A stretch of 34,439 nucleotides of DNA from Rhizophagus sp. LPA8_4_AMF (taxonomy: Eukaryota; Glomeromycota; Glomeromycetes; Glomerales; Glomeraceae): contig JADRCO010000408.1 of the NCBI GenBank assembly GCA_021464525.1, positions 1-34,439 of the forward strand, given 5' to 3'. The translations under genes and the position numbers were made by a program. Position 1 is the stretch's first letter. Each line of letters starts with the position of its first letter. This document shows positions 32,389 to 34,439 of the stretch, one piece after another. The notes under the pieces are model-generated. The model was not told where the DNA came from and did no database searches. It was given only the letters and a program-made list of their open reading frames with translations.

Positions 32389-32992
32389 GCCCCGGTCCGA
32401 TGATCTTTCCGAGTCCTGTCATGTCAATTTTTAGCACAGACATGTGAATTTGGGTCAGGATCATCAGACCATGCGGTCAATGATTCGCTTAAAATTACTT
32501 GGATCCGATTGATTATAAAGCTTGATCTACACGATTTTTTTTTCTGTTATTCGCTTTATAAGTTATTAAAAAAAATTTTTTTTTTTACTAATTTAAATAT
32601 TTAATGAGATAGTAGTTGTAGTAGATTTTGTAATAAGCTAATGCAAAATGTATTCATAGATATAGTATAAATTGCTAGGATCTCTTGTTTCAATAAAATT
32701 AAGATGCAAGCATTGCTACTTTTAATTTTTGCTATGAATTTTTAAACATTTTATTGTATAAAAAATATTTATTTAAATCTACATCTCATAATTATTAAAT
32801 ACAAAAAAAAAAACAAAATGTAGATGCATGTAAATTTAGTTCAGTCCGATTGATCAAAATCACAGGACTCACAGTTAGCTCAGTCCGATGGTAGCGAAGT
32901 CCGATCAAAGTTTAAATTCGGTCTGCATCAAAATTTACATGACTGTGCTAAAAATTGGACTCAAGAAAGATCATCAGACCGGACTCAGTAAA
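32389..32992. mobile_element. Element of about 0.6 kb with long imperfect inverted ends
   Basis: The left arm CCGGTCCGATGATCTTTC (from 32392) matches the inverted right arm CCGGTCTGATGATCTTTC (to about 32983). Both continue GAGTCC ... AATTTTTAGCACAG and CATGT, giving arms of about 60 bp with an 8-bp gap. GTTAT on both sides (32384-32388 and 32993-32997) may be a target duplication. The interior repeats CAGTCCGAT several times and has no coding frame, so it is non-autonomous. Confidence 0.75.
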
Positions 32993-34439
32993 GTTATACA
33001 CTTTTTTTTGACTGAAAGTGAAAAGTGTCATCGTTTTTTTTTCATGTAAAATGATTGTAGTGAACTGCATCAGTCATTTAAACTAAATAAAAAAGAACTG
33101 GCACAAATAATTGTAGAATTTTTAGAATAAATTCTTGGAGTTTACAAGGAACTGCCGCTAGATCGGGGCTCAATTGTAAATTCATAATTTTTAGCATGTT
33201 TATTACGCACATACGAATAATTCAAGTTAATATTTTAATGATGATTGAACGATTCAGTTGATCTATTACACATAGTGAGAGCTAGTATACCTTTATCTAC
33301 AAATATCTACAAATACAAGAAATTTTTCCTGCAAACTTTTAACTAATGACGAATTTACATAAGTTTTCATTTAGTTCAAAAACAAAATTATCAATTACAA
33401 ATTATCAATTTTCTTAATAAAGGTATTGTTGTACCCAAAATTTTAATGAACAGACTAATTAAAGTTTAAAATGAAAATAGTTTAGTTCAGAAAACATTTG
33501 GATTAAATGGAGATTTGATACTTATTGCATTATATTTAGTCCAATTTGAACAAGAACAAAATTACAAAAAAAACAATTCTGTTGTCCTTTATTATAGAAC
33601 AACATTAGCTTATTTTTATCTTGTCGAATTAGATAATATTGAAACTGAAATTTTAATATTAATGATGACAATCCTGCATTGTTATCAAACAGTAAAAAGT
33701 ATGATTCGAAAATTAAGACAGAATGTGAAATGACTTAGAACTAAAGGATTTAGTTTCTAGATAATTCCGTAAGAAATAACCCTGTAAGACGAAAAAAAGT
33801 ACGACTGTACGAGACGTCAATCCATTATTTATTAATTCGAATTTCGAAGATAAGTAGCTGAGTTACATTAAATAGAGATGTAGCTCATGCTATGAGCCCT
33901 TTATTAGGATTGGGAACTACACGTCATTCAAGATGCTGAATTTCTTTCCAAAGCATTAACCATTGTCCAGAAAATTATATTTCGTTTATTAAGAAAATTT
34001 CATCAGTTGGATATTTTGGTATCATCATTTGAAATATTATACTGAAGGCCATAAGCAATGTTGGGATTTGGACAGAATTTTAGGATTTTTAGGATTTGAT
34101 AAAACTTCCCAACACTGGCCACTGATCATAAGCATAATTATGAATGTTCATGATTTTATTGTGAATTATATGAATTAAGTAATTGGCGTAGAAATTTTCT
34201 TACGTCATTATTTTGGCCGAAATTATTGTAAATTCTAGTTCGAAGTTACTAGAATGTCGATACTTCGATGTACCTTGTTAATCACTTCTTTTGGAGGTCG
34301 TCTAAAGCGGGGGCAAATCACGTGATTCGCTATAATTTTGTTTAGATTAATTTTTTATAAACAATGATTAATATAAACTCTAAAATCATAAAATAAGCGT
34401 ATTTTAACCTGCTTTGCAAGTTTACTTAAGGAAAAAAAG
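32993..34439. other. AT-rich DNA with a possible gene scrap
   Basis: A plus-strand frame open from about 33472 to 33733 (NGDLILIALYLVQFEQEQNY ... SMIRKLRQNVK) is protein-like and helical but has no ATG near its start and no domain I recognise. Nothing else in this stretch was supported. Confidence 0.35.

Overview
The window looks like accessory sequence from an arbuscular mycorrhizal fungus of the Rhizophagus type (Glomeromycotina). The reasons are very AT-rich DNA, short GT-AG introns of about 40-110 nt in the genes I can model, and the two gene families greatly expanded in that lineage: tyrosine-kinase-like (TKL) protein kinases carrying an HRD(L/F)HSGNIL catalytic loop, and BTB-BACK-TLDc proteins. 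No tRNA, rRNA or CRISPR array was seen. The taxonomic call rests on family knowledge and was not checked by a search.

Layout. 1-1091: AT-rich DNA and a tandemly duplicated promoter. 1092-2885 (+): kinase 1, five exons. 4014-5515 (-): BTB-BACK-TLDc copy A, a clear pseudogene. 5.6-8.0 kb: gene-poor, with a small inverted-repeat element. 8.03-8.46 kb: a minisatellite. 8766-9842 (+): an intact single-exon DUF4419 gene, again behind a duplicated upstream block. 10.5-10.8 kb: a MITE. 11575-13118 (-): BTB-BACK-TLDc copy B, the only intact one. 13.95-15.63 kb: a MITE, an orphan promoter fragment, and a truncated kinase pseudogene whose intron holds another MITE. 17967-19588 and 22046-23663 (-): copies C and D, close relatives of each other, both frameshifted. 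Between them lie a strongly T-rich array of acceptor-like repeats and a palindromic element. 24.2-25.3 kb: a small gene split in frame by a MITE, and an eroded gene ending in a FLYWCH-like motif. 26741-28539 (+) and 30380-32162 (-): kinases 2 and 3, an inverted tail-to-tail duplicate pair with a MITE near the axis. 32.4-33.0 kb: a TIR element. 33.0-34.4 kb: gene-poor.

How the genes may work together. The kinases pair a small Cys-rich N-terminal module with a kinase domain and a C-terminal tail built from tiny phase-1 exons. The BTB-BACK-TLDc proteins look like Cullin-3 type adaptors with a TLDc cargo domain. DUF4419 has no known function. Nothing in the sequence links these into one pathway. 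The window reads as a birth-and-death nursery for two signalling families, shaped by local duplication, inversion, small indels and MITEs.

The best candidates for something new are the interchangeable phase-1 micro-exon tails of the kinases, the acceptor-like T-rich array, and copy C, where a small deletion creates a downstream AG that would restore the frame.
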